A program made the position numbers and the translations under genes. From positions 1-64,000 of the forward strand of contig JAPOQZ010000244.1 of the NCBI GenBank assembly GCA_026710435.1: 64,000 nucleotides of DNA, given 5' to 3'. Each line of letters opens with the position of its first letter. The first letter of the stretch is position 1. The notes beneath the pieces were generated by a model, which was given only the letters and a program-made list of their open reading frames with translations, did no database searches and was not told the origin of the DNA. The stretch is from a bacterium (GTDB taxonomy: Bacteria > Actinomycetota > Acidimicrobiia > Spongiisociales > Spongiisociaceae). Shown here one piece after another: positions 51,484 to 59,771 of the stretch.

Positions 51484-51690
51484 GGCCCCGATTCTTCGTG
51501 CGGGGGTTTGTTGTGGGCGAACGGGGTGCGGGACATGAGCTTCTGGTCAGGGATGACGGCCCACTCGATTGTCCGGTCTCGGCCGAGAGCGACCTTCACC
51601 CGCCGGGTTAAACCCAGCCCGCCCGCCATGATGCGGTTGATGTGGCATGTTGCCGCGGGGTGTCTGGAAACCCGAAGAGTCGGAGCCAGG
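51484..51690 (+). repeat. Dispersed repeat R4, copy 2
   Basis: About 207 bp aligning with 59553-59763 and the reverse of 44744-44985. Shared blocks are GTGCGGGGGTTTG, GGGCGAACGGGGTG, GACATGAGCTTCTGGTCAGG, GCGACCTTCACC, GGTTGATGTGGCATG and GTGTCTGGAAAC. The bounding CTAG is lost at both ends. The right end is 14 bp from the stop of the minus-strand flavoprotein gene. The remainder of 51232-51703 shows nothing recognisable. Confidence 0.78.
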
Positions 51691-51703
51691 ATCGTCGTCC
51701 GGC

Positions 51704-53080
51704 TCAGCGGCGGAGCAGCCGGTAGGCGGTAACGCCCACCCGAGACGGGCGGCCCGTCCTGAACTCGCTGCGGTCGGCCCACCCCATCACAGCCCTGGTC
51801 CCACGGATCCCCAGCCAGCGAAGGGGCTCGGGCTCCCAGGGACGGGACTCGACGCCTACCCATGCAAGGCGGACCAACTCGGAATCGGTGCCCGTGATGA
51901 GATCGGCCAGGGTCCGGCCGGCCAGATTGGATGGGGCGACTCCCTCCCCCACGTAGCCCCCCGCGGTACCGAATCCTCGCTCCGGGTCGAAACGAACCGA
52001 CGGCGTCCAGTTGCGCGGAGCTCCGAGCACACCGCCCCATCGGTGAGTGATCTCTACACCGGACAGCACCGGGAAGATGTCCACCAATACCCTCCGGATC
52101 AGATCGTGGGAACGCCGATCCCGCTCCGTGGCGGGGCTGATCCGGGAACCGTACAGATAAGGTACCGCCCGGCCCCCGAAGGCGATCCGGTCGTCCGCTG
52201 TCCGCTGACCGTAGATCACCGCGTACCGGTCGTCGGCGAAGGTCGGCCTGGTCTTGAGGCCGATCGCGTCCAGCGTTGCCGGGTCAAGTGGTTCGGTGGC
52301 GATCATCAGCGAGTAGAGGGGGACGAGGGTTCGGCGCTCTCCGGGAAGGTCGCGGGTGTAGGCCTCGGTAGCCCTGATCACCACGGGCGCGGTGACAGTC
52401 CCTCCGGTGGTGGCCACCCGGCCCTCGTCGATCGAAGTCGCCGCCGTCTGCTCGACGATGCGAACGCCGCGCCGCTCGACCGCCTCGGCCAGCCCTCGGA
52501 CCAACTGAGCGGGATCGAGCGCCGCGCACGGCTCGTAGAAGATACCGCTGTGAAGGCTCGTGGGGTGGGCGTACTCTTCTACCTCGTCGGGAGACAGCAG
52601 CCGGATGATGTCGTCGCCTATCCCGTGGGCGCGGTGGTGTTCGATCTCGGACACCTGGCGCTCAGCCTGGGCCCGGTTGCGCGCGAAGCGGATCACGCCC
52701 CCCTTGGCAAAACCGCAGTCGATCGACTCGGCTGCGACCACCCGGCCGACCTCGTCTACCGAACCGTGGACGTAGTCGATCAGCCTCCGGGCGGCGCCAT
52801 GGTTACTGAGCCGGGCATATCCCTCGACGCCGGCCACCAACTCCCCGACACACCATCCACCGTTGCGTCCCGAAGCCCCGAAACCGCAGATGTCACGCTC
52901 TATCACCACTATGGAGAGCGACGGGTCCCGCTCGGTCAGGTAGTAGGCCGTCCAAAGTCCGGTGAACCCGCCCCCCACGATGGCCACATCCGCCTCGCTA
53001 TCGCCGTCGAGTGGGGGGCGGGGTTCGAGACTTCCCGGGAAGGTCGCCAGCCACAGCGAAAGGTCGGAGTAATCCACCAC
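51704..53080 (-). CDS. FAD-dependent amine/amino-acid oxidase (DAO family, PuuB-like)
   Basis: A 458-residue flavoprotein with the FAD-binding VAIVGGGFTGLWTAYYL (about 32-50), VVIERDICGFGASGRNGGWC, typical of gamma-glutamylputrescine oxidase and related enzymes, and the C-terminal GYVGEGVAPSNLAGRTLADLI. It oxidises an amine or amino acid with release of H2O2 and ammonia or an aldehyde. Three genes separate it from potABCD, so a link to polyamine breakdown is plausible only. The GTG start is one of two adjacent GTG codons. Divergent from the acetyltransferase gene by 23 bp. Confidence 0.85.
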   Translation of the reverse strand: MVDYSDLSLWLATFPGSLEPRPPLDGDSEADVAIVGGGFTGLWTAYYLTERDPSLSIVVIERDICGFGASGRNGGWCVGELVAGVEGYARLSNHGAARRLIDYVHGSVDEVGRVVAAESIDCGFAKGGVIRFARNRAQAERQVSEIEHHRAHGIGDDIIRLLSPDEVEEYAHPTSLHSGIFYEPCAALDPAQLVRGLAEAVERRGVRIVEQTAATSIDEGRVATTGGTVTAPVVIRATEAYTRDLPGERRTLVPLYSLMIATEPLDPATLDAIGLKTRPTFADDRYAVIYGQRTADDRIAFGGRAVPYLYGSRISPATERDRRSHDLIRRVLVDIFPVLSGVEITHRWGGVLGAPRNWTPSVRFDPERGFGTAGGYVGEGVAPSNLAGRTLADLITGTDSELVRLAWVGVESRPWEPEPLRWLGIRGTRAVMGWADRSEFRTGRPSRVGVTAYRLLRR

Positions 53081-53091
53081 CGGTGGAAGTA

Positions 53092-53097
53092 TATGAT
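53092..53097 (+). promoter_or_regulatory. -10 box for a leaderless transcript
   Basis: TATGAT followed by six bases and then the GTG start of the acetyltransferase gene. This spacing places the transcription start at the start codon, the pattern of leaderless actinobacterial genes. No ribosome site is present. Confidence 0.5.
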
Positions 53098-53103
53098 CCT
53101 GTC

Positions 53104-53721
53104 GTGACCCAAGACCTGCGCTACTGCAGAATCCGGTCCGAGTGGGCCGACGACCTCGAGGCTCTCGAACTCCGGGCGTTCCCGAGTGTCGATCCGACCG
53201 ACCTGTACTCGGCGCCCGAACTGGTAGACCTAGCCGAGGTGTTCCCGGAAGGCAACTTCGTAGTGTTGGACAACGATGATCCGATTGCCATGGGTCTCGG
53301 GGTACGCGTCCAGTTCGATCTCAGCCGCCCCCAGCACCGGCTCAAGGATCTCATGGCTGAGGGCGGTAAGGCCGGGCACAACCCGGAGGGCGAGTGGTAC
53401 TACGGAACCGACATCTCGGTGGACCCCCGCTACCGGCGCCGTGGGATAGGCAGCCGCCTATACGACTTGCGCAAGGGAGTATGCCGTGAACTGGGATTGC
53501 GGGGCATCATCGCGGGCGGCGTGATCCCCGGTTACGCCGAGCACAAGGACTCAATGACCGCGGCGGAATACGTGGAGAGAGTCGCGGCCGGGGAAATCTA
53601 CGACCGCACGCTCACCTTCCAGGTCAGGAACGGATTCGAAGTCCGGGGAGTGCTGGAGAACTACATGCACGACCCGACGGTCGATAGCTGGGCGTCTCTC
53701 ATCGTCTGGATGAAGGAGTGA
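53104..53721 (+). CDS. GNAT-family N-acetyltransferase
   Basis: A 205-residue acetyltransferase. The acetyl-CoA motif is YGTDISVDPRYRRRGIGSRLYDLRK (the R-R-x-G-I-G loop), preceded by the FVVLDNDDPIAMGLGVRV strand pair. The C-terminal NGFEVRGVLENYMHD is typical of GNAT motif B. Substrate unknown. Divergently paired with an amine oxidase, which may point to an amine substrate. GTG start, probably leaderless. Confidence 0.85.
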   Translation: MTQDLRYCRIRSEWADDLEALELRAFPSVDPTDLYSAPELVDLAEVFPEGNFVVLDNDDPIAMGLGVRVQFDLSRPQHRLKDLMAEGGKAGHNPEGEWYYGTDISVDPRYRRRGIGSRLYDLRKGVCRELGLRGIIAGGVIPGYAEHKDSMTAAEYVERVAAGEIYDRTLTFQVRNGFEVRGVLENYMHDPTVDSWASLIVWMKE

Positions 53722-53822
53722 GCGGCGGTCCGGAGCCTTCGAATCTTCTCTTGACTCCTATCGGGTAGCCCGTACCACGTCAGCGTACGGTCGGGGTCGC
53801 GGGCGGGGTAGGAACTGGTTTC

Positions 53823-53868
53823 TTAGGAGGGTGCTGACCAATGACGATTGTTCAAGCGCCCCTCCTAG
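53823..53868 (+). mobile_element. R1 mini-copy (internal deletion)
   Basis: TTAGGAGGGTGCTGACCAAT, GACGATTGTTCAAG, then CGCCCCTCCTAG: only the left end, a short stretch of interior and about 12 bases of the right end remain (46 bp). The right CTAG supplies the TAG stop of tpx. Confidence 0.7.
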
Positions 53869-54365
53869 CCCAGCGCAGCCAGAGCAGAGTCGTAGTCGGG
53901 CTCGTCGACGATCTCCGGAACCATGCGGGAGTGCAGGACCGTACCGTCGGAGTCGATGACCACGACGGCTCTGGCGCATAGCCCTTCGAGCGGACCATCG
54001 ATCATGCCGACGCCATAGTCGTCCATGAACTCCCGGTTGCGGAACACCGAGCCGGTGATGACGTTGTCGATCCCCTCCGCTTCGCAGAACCTTCCGGCGG
54101 CGAAGGGCAGATCGGCCGAGACGCATACAACCGTGGTGTTGTCGAGTCCGGCAGCACGCTCGTTGAATGCGCGGACACTCGCCGCGCAGGTGCCGGTGTC
54201 CACCGAGGGGAAGATGTTCAGCACCACGCGTCCACCCCCGAGGTCCCCGGACGAGATCGATCCTAGGTCCTTCGTGGTGAGCGTGAAGGCGGGCGCCGTC
54301 GAGCCGACCGCGGGAAGGTCCCCGCTCGTGTCGACGGCATTGCCGTGGAGTGCCGTTCTTGCCAT
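53865..54365 (-). CDS. tpx: Thiol peroxidase (atypical 2-Cys peroxiredoxin)
   Basis: A 166-residue Tpx that reduces organic peroxides in the cytoplasm with thioredoxin. The peroxidatic Cys60 lies in [12 protein letters not shown] and the resolving Cys94 in GRFCEAEG, the same spacing as the E. coli enzyme. The ATG is preceded by CAGGAGA. The gene ends GGC TAG, and that TAG belongs to the end of an R1 mini-element. Confidence 0.95.
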   Translation of the reverse strand: MARTALHGNAVDTSGDLPAVGSTAPAFTLTTKDLGSISSGDLGGGRVVLNIFPSVDTGTCAASVRAFNERAAGLDNTTVVCVSADLPFAAGRFCEAEGIDNVITGSVFRNREFMDDYGVGMIDGPLEGLCARAVVVIDSDGTVLHSRMVPEIVDEPDYDSALAALG

Positions 54366-54452
54366 GCGTGTCTCCTGATCGTTTCGTGACTTGAACGCCG
54401 GTGAAACCTCACCTGGCAGTCTGATGCCGACCCGCAGGCCGGCCCCTTCAGG

Positions 54453-55703
54453 TTAGCCGGGGAGGTGGTGCTGATCAGTTTCGAGGTGGCCGGTGGTGTT
54501 GTAGGTAGCCAGAACAGGCTTGCCGCTCCCCTGTACTACGACTCGGGTGACCGAGGCGTTGGCAAGGGACCCGAGCATCCGGGCCTTTCGGGATGCGAAG
54601 CCGAGCACCGAACCGGCGCAGGCCCTGATGACGCCTCCGTGGGACACCGCAGCCACTCGCTGGCCAAGATGGACATCCGGCAGGGTTCCCAAAAAGGACG
54701 ACGTCCTGCTTTGAACCTCGCGCCACGTCTCTCCCGTGTTACCAGGCCCGCTGCGGCTCTCGTCCCTCACCCGACTCCCGCCACGGTCCCCGAGTCGGAC
54801 TTCGGGCCACGAGTCGGCACTCGATTCTCCCAGATCTATCTCCCCCAACCCCGGAACCGGGACAGGAGCCTGGCCGAACACCATCCGGGCCATGCCGGCG
54901 GCCCGACCCGAAGGAGAGCAGTAGACCTCGTCGACTTCCCCGATCCCGCCCTGCAGCCAGGTGGCCTCAGCTCTACCCCCGGGATGCCGGCGATCCCTGC
55001 AGCGGCGGCCACTACGTTCCGGGTTGGCGGGGGAAGTCTCGCACCGGACAAGTTCGAGTACCACGCCTCGAGTCAGGCGCGTCTCTGCGGACCCGATGGC
55101 ACGACGACCCAGATGTGCCGCGTCGTTGAATGTGCGGATAGCGGCATCACCGGCTCGGAATGTCAACTCGCACAAGGCGGTGTTGGATACCACACCGATG
55201 CGCCGGCGGTCGGTGGGCAGATCGAGCAAGCGCCTCAGGAGGGCTCCGATAAGACCCGCATGTGTTACGACCAAGGCGGTCTGTCCCTCGTCCAGCCGGT
55301 CCACCAATTCGTGGACGGCCTCGAGGCTCCGCCTTGCCACTTCCCCGGACGACTCGCCGGTCACACCTACCGGCATGTCGTAGTCGTGGTGGAGGCGCTC
55401 CAATTCCTTGCCGAAGCGGGTCGTGACGTAGTCCCGGTCGCGGCCTTCCCACTCACCCACGTCTCCCTCCCGCCAGGCAACCCGGGACTCGGGCTCGAAG
55501 CCGGCCGCACGAGCCGTATCGATGCAGCGCTGCAGGTCTGACGACTCGACGAGTGCGATGGACCGTGCAGCGAGCCTTGGTCCGGCTCGCTCCGCCTGGA
55601 GACGGCCCTTGGCTGTCAAGGCGCTGGAACCTATGCCCTGCCACACCCCTCGGGCATTGGCTTCGGACTCGCCGTGCCGCATCAGTATCACGTTCTTGGC
55701 CAC
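54453..55703 (-). CDS. Two-domain histidine phosphatase, second domain degenerate
   Basis: A 416-residue protein made of two phosphoglycerate-mutase-like domains. Domain 1 (residues 1-210) keeps RHGESEANAR (His10), ESSDLQRCIDTA, GEWEG and the second catalytic His in VVTHAGLIG. Domain 2 (about 215-416) has lost the nucleophile: the expected R-H-G is R220-C221-E222, and the GEWEG segment is replaced, though SHGGVIRACAG remains. It is about 40-50% similar along its length to the gene just upstream (55738-56982), so the two are a tandem duplication. GTG start with GGGAGAG. Substrate unknown. Confidence 0.85.
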   Translation of the reverse strand: MAKNVILMRHGESEANARGVWQGIGSSALTAKGRLQAERAGPRLAARSIALVESSDLQRCIDTARAAGFEPESRVAWREGDVGEWEGRDRDYVTTRFGKELERLHHDYDMPVGVTGESSGEVARRSLEAVHELVDRLDEGQTALVVTHAGLIGALLRRLLDLPTDRRRIGVVSNTALCELTFRAGDAAIRTFNDAAHLGRRAIGSAETRLTRGVVLELVRCETSPANPERSGRRCRDRRHPGGRAEATWLQGGIGEVDEVYCSPSGRAAGMARMVFGQAPVPVPGLGEIDLGESSADSWPEVRLGDRGGSRVRDESRSGPGNTGETWREVQSRTSSFLGTLPDVHLGQRVAAVSHGGVIRACAGSVLGFASRKARMLGSLANASVTRVVVQGSGKPVLATYNTTGHLETDQHHLPG

Positions 55704-55737
55704 GGTGCGCTCTCCCGTCTTGCCGGCTCCGGCCGGC

Positions 55738-56982
55738 CTAGCCGGCCCGCCCCCCTTCGAGGTGCGTAGTGACGTTGTAGGTGGCTATGGCGGGTTTGCC
55801 GTCGGTCGAAGCAACGACTTGCGTCACGGCGGTGTTGCCCACGAATCCGATCAGCCGGGCCTTGTCGAACCCGAACCCGAGCACCGAGCCTGCGTAGGCA
55901 CGTATCGCTCCCCCGTGGGAGGCTACCGCCACCCGGCCGCCCGGATGGGACTCGTGGAGGCGATTGACGAAACCCGAGACCCTTTGCTGGACATCCGACC
56001 AGGTCTCTCCAGTGTGTCCCCGGCGGATGTCGTTGCCATCGGCCGGGTACCCGCCTAGCTTTCCGGCCGCCTCCAGATCCGCCCACATCTGCCCTTCCCA
56101 TTCGCCCAGGCTGATCTCTACCATCGCTTCAACAGGGATGGGGGATCTCCCGAAGACGATCTCAGCAGTGGCCCTGGCCCTTCCAAGCGGGGACGAGTAG
56201 ACCTCATCCACCTCCCCGATCCACTCTCCGAGCCTCCGGGATTGGGCATGTCCCTCCGGATGGAGGCCCTCGTCTCGCCGCCCCTGGACCCTCCGCTCCA
56301 GATTGGCGTGCGTAACCCCGTGGCGGATCAGGTCGACCACTGCCGCGCCTTGCATGCGCATGAAGGTGGCCCAGTCGGTAACCGCTCCCAGATGGCCGGC
56401 ATCGTTGTAGCGCGTGAGAGCCGGGCCGTGGTCATGGAAGGCCAGTTCGCAGATGGCCGTGTTGCTCAGCTGAGCCAGCCTGCGGCGGTCCGCAGGCAGA
56501 TCCAGCAGTCTCCAGAGCACCGCGCCGATCAGACCACCATGGGTGACGACCAGAGCGGTCTCTCCATCGTGCAGGCGGCCGACCAGATCATGTAGCACCG
56601 CACACCCGCGGTCGGCGACCTGCCTGGGCGATTCACCGGTCACCCCCATCCGCATCTCGTAGTCCCAGTGGAGCCGTGCGATCTCTTCGGCGTAGCTGTC
56701 CTGGGCAAGCCTCTCAGAAATGCCTTCCCACCGACCGATGTCGCCTTCCCTCCACCCGGACCGCTGGAACGGCTCGAATCCAGCGAGGCGAGCCGTTTCG
56801 ACGGCCCGCTCGAGGTCGGAGGACTCGACGATGGCGAACCGGCGCTCCGCCAGCCTCTTTCCGGCCTTTCCGGCCTGGGCGCGCCCTCTCACCGTCAGAG
56901 GAGTCGATCCGGCACCCTGGAACAACTGACGTGCGTTGGCCTCGGACTCGCCGTGGCGCAACAGGATCACATGCCTTGCCAT
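55738..56982 (-). CDS. Two-domain histidine phosphatase, both domains intact
   Basis: A 414-residue fusion of two histidine-phosphatase domains. Domain 1 has RHGESEANAR (His10), ESSDLERAVETA and VVTHGGLIG (His148). Domain 2 has RHGVTHANLE (His221), SSPLGRARATA, GEWEGQMW and ASHGGAIRAY. A single polypeptide with two complete domains is uncommon; most family members have one domain of about 200 residues. Possible substrates are sugar phosphates or phospho-cofactors. The ATG follows GGAGG. The gap to the second gene is 34 bp, so they form one operon. Confidence 0.88.
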   Translation of the reverse strand: MARHVILLRHGESEANARQLFQGAGSTPLTVRGRAQAGKAGKRLAERRFAIVESSDLERAVETARLAGFEPFQRSGWREGDIGRWEGISERLAQDSYAEEIARLHWDYEMRMGVTGESPRQVADRGCAVLHDLVGRLHDGETALVVTHGGLIGAVLWRLLDLPADRRRLAQLSNTAICELAFHDHGPALTRYNDAGHLGAVTDWATFMRMQGAAVVDLIRHGVTHANLERRVQGRRDEGLHPEGHAQSRRLGEWIGEVDEVYSSPLGRARATAEIVFGRSPIPVEAMVEISLGEWEGQMWADLEAAGKLGGYPADGNDIRRGHTGETWSDVQQRVSGFVNRLHESHPGGRVAVASHGGAIRAYAGSVLGFGFDKARLIGFVGNTAVTQVVASTDGKPAIATYNVTTHLEGGRAG

Positions 56983-57096
56983 GGACCTCCGTCCGCGGCC
57001 CTAACGCCCATGCGCATGCCTAACCACTTGCAATGGCCGGAGCGGCTGGGATCCGCCTGGCCTTCCAGAACCCGATTCTCCTTGAATCCGTCTGCG

Positions 57097-59160
57097 TCAG
57101 ATGAAAGCCGCAGCGAAGATGAGGGAGACGATCGTCATTACCTTGATCACGATGTTCATAGCCGGTCCCGACGTGTCTTTGAACGGGTCTCCGATCGTGT
57201 CGCCGATGACAGCCGCCTTGTGCTGATCCGATCCCTTCCCTCCGAAGGCCCCCGATTCGATCAGCTTCTTCGCGTTGTCCCACGCACCGCCTGCGTTGGC
57301 CATGAAGATGGCCAGGAGGAATCCGGTGACCAGCGCCCCGGCCAGAAAGCCTCCGAGTGCTTCCACGTCGATGAATCCCACCACTAGGGGGAGTGCGATC
57401 GCAAGAGCGCCCGGAACGATCATCTCCCGCAGCGCCGAACCGGTTGCAATGTCGACCGCCTTGGCATACTCGGGCTTTGCGTCCGGATCTCCCTTGAGGA
57501 GCCCGGGGATCTCCCGGAACTGGCGTCTGACTTCCTCGATCATCCGGAAGGCCGCCCGACTTACGGCATTGATCGTGAGGGATGCGAACAGGAACGGGAA
57601 CATCGCCCCGAGGAACAGGCCCACGGTGGTACCCACGTTGGTGATGTCGATCGAGTCGAGCCCCACGGCCTTTGTGAAGGCGGCGAACAGGGCAAGAGCG
57701 GTGACCGCTGCCGAACCGATGGCGAACCCCTTGCCAAGAGCAGCGGTGGTGTTGCCGAGGGCGTCCAACTCGTCGGTGGCTTCCCGTACCTCCGGAGGTA
57801 GGTGCGCCATCTCGGCAATGCCCCCGGCGTTGTCGGCGATCGGACCGTAGGCGTCGACCGCGACGGTGATGCCCAGCGTGGAGAGCACGCCGATGGCCGC
57901 GATGGCCACCCCGTAGATCCCCCCGCCGTCACCGATCGCCCAGTCCCCGGCTGCATACGCGCCGGCGATCCCCGCCGCTACCACGATGACCGAAAAGGCG
58001 GCGGAGCGCATTCCCTCGGCTATTCCCGCGAGCACCACGGTCGCGGGGCCGGTCTCCGACTGCCGGGCGATCTCCTTTACTGTCTTGTAGTGGTCCGATG
58101 TGAAGATTTCCGAGATCTTGCCGACCACGATGCCGACCACCAGGCCGACCAGCACCGCCAGAGCCAAACCGAAGGGGTTCTCCACCCCGCTCCCGTCTCC
58201 GAATATCACGAACGTGAGGATCAAGGTACCGATGACCGTAAGGACGACCGCCACGTTGTTTCCCCTGTGCAAAGCCTTGGCCAGGTTGTCACCCGTCACC
58301 CGGACGAAGAAGGACCCGATAATGGCCGCCAGCATTCCAACCGCCGCAATTGCAAGAGGAAACACGATGGTCTCGACCCCGAACGAAGTCGAGGCGAAGA
58401 CGATGGCCGCGTAGGCGATCGGGGCGACGATCGAACCCACGTAAGACTCGAACAGATCGGCACCCATGCCTGCCACATCGCCGACATTGTCACCCACGTT
58501 GTCTGCGATCACGGCCGGATTCCGGGGATCATCCTCGGGAATCCCGGCCTCTATCTTTCCAACCAGATCGGCGCCCACATCGGCGGCCTTCGTGTAGATG
58601 CCTCCCCCGACTCTGGCGAACAGTGCGATGGACGAGCCACCCAGGCCGATAGCGGCGATGATGTTGTACTGGTCGGCGTCCGCAATGTCGAGAATGTTCA
58701 CGAACAGGATGTATCCGATCGTCACGCCGAGCAATCCCAGCCCGGCCACACTGAATCCCATCACCGCGCCGCCCCGAAATGCCACCGGCAGCGCCTGTTT
58801 GACACCGCCGACCCGGGCTGCCTCCGTAGTGCGCGAGTTGGCGGAAGTGGCGATCCTCATGCCCACGAAGCCGGCCCCGGCCGATAGAACCGCCCCGAAG
58901 ACATAGGCGACCGATCCCCAGGGAGCCCCCCACGGCAGGACCACCGAGATCAGAATCGCCAGTGCCACGACGAAGACGGCCACCCAGGTGTACTCGCGCT
59001 TCATGAAGGCGTTGGCCCCTTCGCGGATTGCTGCTGACAGCTCTCGCATCCGATCACTTCCTGGATCGGCCGCCATGACGACCCTCGCGTAGTAGACAGC
59101 AAGAGCGAGTGCGGCCAATCCGGCGAGCAGCGCGATCACCAGTACAGCGTCTGAAGACAT
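57097..59160 (-). CDS. hppA: Membrane-bound proton- or sodium-pumping pyrophosphatase
   Basis: A 687-residue HppA with about 16 membrane helices. The pyrophosphate site motifs are YTKAADVGADLVGKIEAGIPEDDPRNPAVIADNVGDNVGD, then DNAGGIAEMAHLPPEVR and the C-terminal GDTIGDPFKDTSGPAMNI. The segment GNTTAALGKGFAIGSA has Ala where potassium-independent enzymes have Lys, which points to the potassium-dependent class. It uses PPi hydrolysis to pump H+ or Na+. The start MSSDAVL has AAGGAAGG eight bases upstream; the longer open frame is rejected. Confidence 0.95.
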   Translation of the reverse strand: MSSDAVLVIALLAGLAALALAVYYARVVMAADPGSDRMRELSAAIREGANAFMKREYTWVAVFVVALAILISVVLPWGAPWGSVAYVFGAVLSAGAGFVGMRIATSANSRTTEAARVGGVKQALPVAFRGGAVMGFSVAGLGLLGVTIGYILFVNILDIADADQYNIIAAIGLGGSSIALFARVGGGIYTKAADVGADLVGKIEAGIPEDDPRNPAVIADNVGDNVGDVAGMGADLFESYVGSIVAPIAYAAIVFASTSFGVETIVFPLAIAAVGMLAAIIGSFFVRVTGDNLAKALHRGNNVAVVLTVIGTLILTFVIFGDGSGVENPFGLALAVLVGLVVGIVVGKISEIFTSDHYKTVKEIARQSETGPATVVLAGIAEGMRSAAFSVIVVAAGIAGAYAAGDWAIGDGGGIYGVAIAAIGVLSTLGITVAVDAYGPIADNAGGIAEMAHLPPEVREATDELDALGNTTAALGKGFAIGSAAVTALALFAAFTKAVGLDSIDITNVGTTVGLFLGAMFPFLFASLTINAVSRAAFRMIEEVRRQFREIPGLLKGDPDAKPEYAKAVDIATGSALREMIVPGALAIALPLVVGFIDVEALGGFLAGALVTGFLLAIFMANAGGAWDNAKKLIESGAFGGKGSDQHKAAVIGDTIGDPFKDTSGPAMNIVIKVMTIVSLIFAAAFI

Positions 59161-59448
59161 GATTCGAACCTTCCTTGGCGCGGGTGGGCTTGAGTATATG
59201 GCGCACGCCGGACAGCTCAGCCGCTTACGAACCCTGCAGCCGGGGCCTCCGGAAGGTTCACAGGACGTCGATGGACGGCAGGTCGCCGGTGCCCGCCACC
59301 GGACCACCTGCCGCGTTCAACCCAGACCCTTGGAGGGTGTGCGGATAGGGCGGACGCGATCAGCTTCCCGGCAGGATCCCTGCGCGTTTCCACGCGGGAG
59401 TCGCTGGTCAGGGCTGTGGTGCCGTCGACCTTCGTATTCACCCTTCCC

Positions 59449-59556
59449 TTAGGAGGGTGCTGAACAATGACGATTGCTCGGGCCTGCCGCCCCGCCGGCC
59501 CAGGCATTTTGCCGACGGTTGGCAGGCCGCTGGTGGATTGCTCAGCACCCTCCTAG
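59449..59556 (+). mobile_element. MITE-like repeat R1, copy 5 (intact)
   Basis: TTAGGAGGGTGCTGAACAAT at the left and CTAGGAGGGTGCTGAGCAAT (inverted) at the right, 108 bp, nearly identical in the interior to 6212-6317. The right CTAG is also the left end of repeat R4 (59553). It lies between hppA and glcB. Confidence 0.88.
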
Positions 59557-59763
59557 CCCCGAGTTCTCATGCGGGGGTTTGTATCGGGCGAACGGGGTGG
59601 GGGAAATGAGCTTCTGACCAGGGATTGCGGCCCCCTCAACAGTCCCGTCTCGGCCCGGCGCGACCTTCACCGCCTGCTGAAGCCCGGCCTGGTAGCGTTA
59701 TGTGGTTGATGTGGCATGCTGCCGCCGGTGTGTCGGGAAACATGAAGAAGAATCAGGATGTAG
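59553..59763 (+). repeat. Dispersed repeat R4, copy 3
   Basis: Starts CTAGCCCCGAGTTCTCATGC and ends AAACATGAAGAAGAATCAGG followed by GTAG. Aligns along its length with the copies at 44744 and 51484. It ends 8 bp before the stop codon of the minus-strand malate synthase gene. Confidence 0.82.
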
Positions 59764-59771
59764 GTGAGAAG

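Noticed and set aside
51647-53107. A 486-codon plus-strand frame opposite the DAO-family gene
   Set aside because: Antisense shadow; the minus-strand flavoprotein has all expected motifs.
59140-59185. GGTTCGAATC near 59160 as part of a tRNA
   Set aside because: It is the ribosome-site region of hppA; no acceptor stem or cloverleaf can be drawn.
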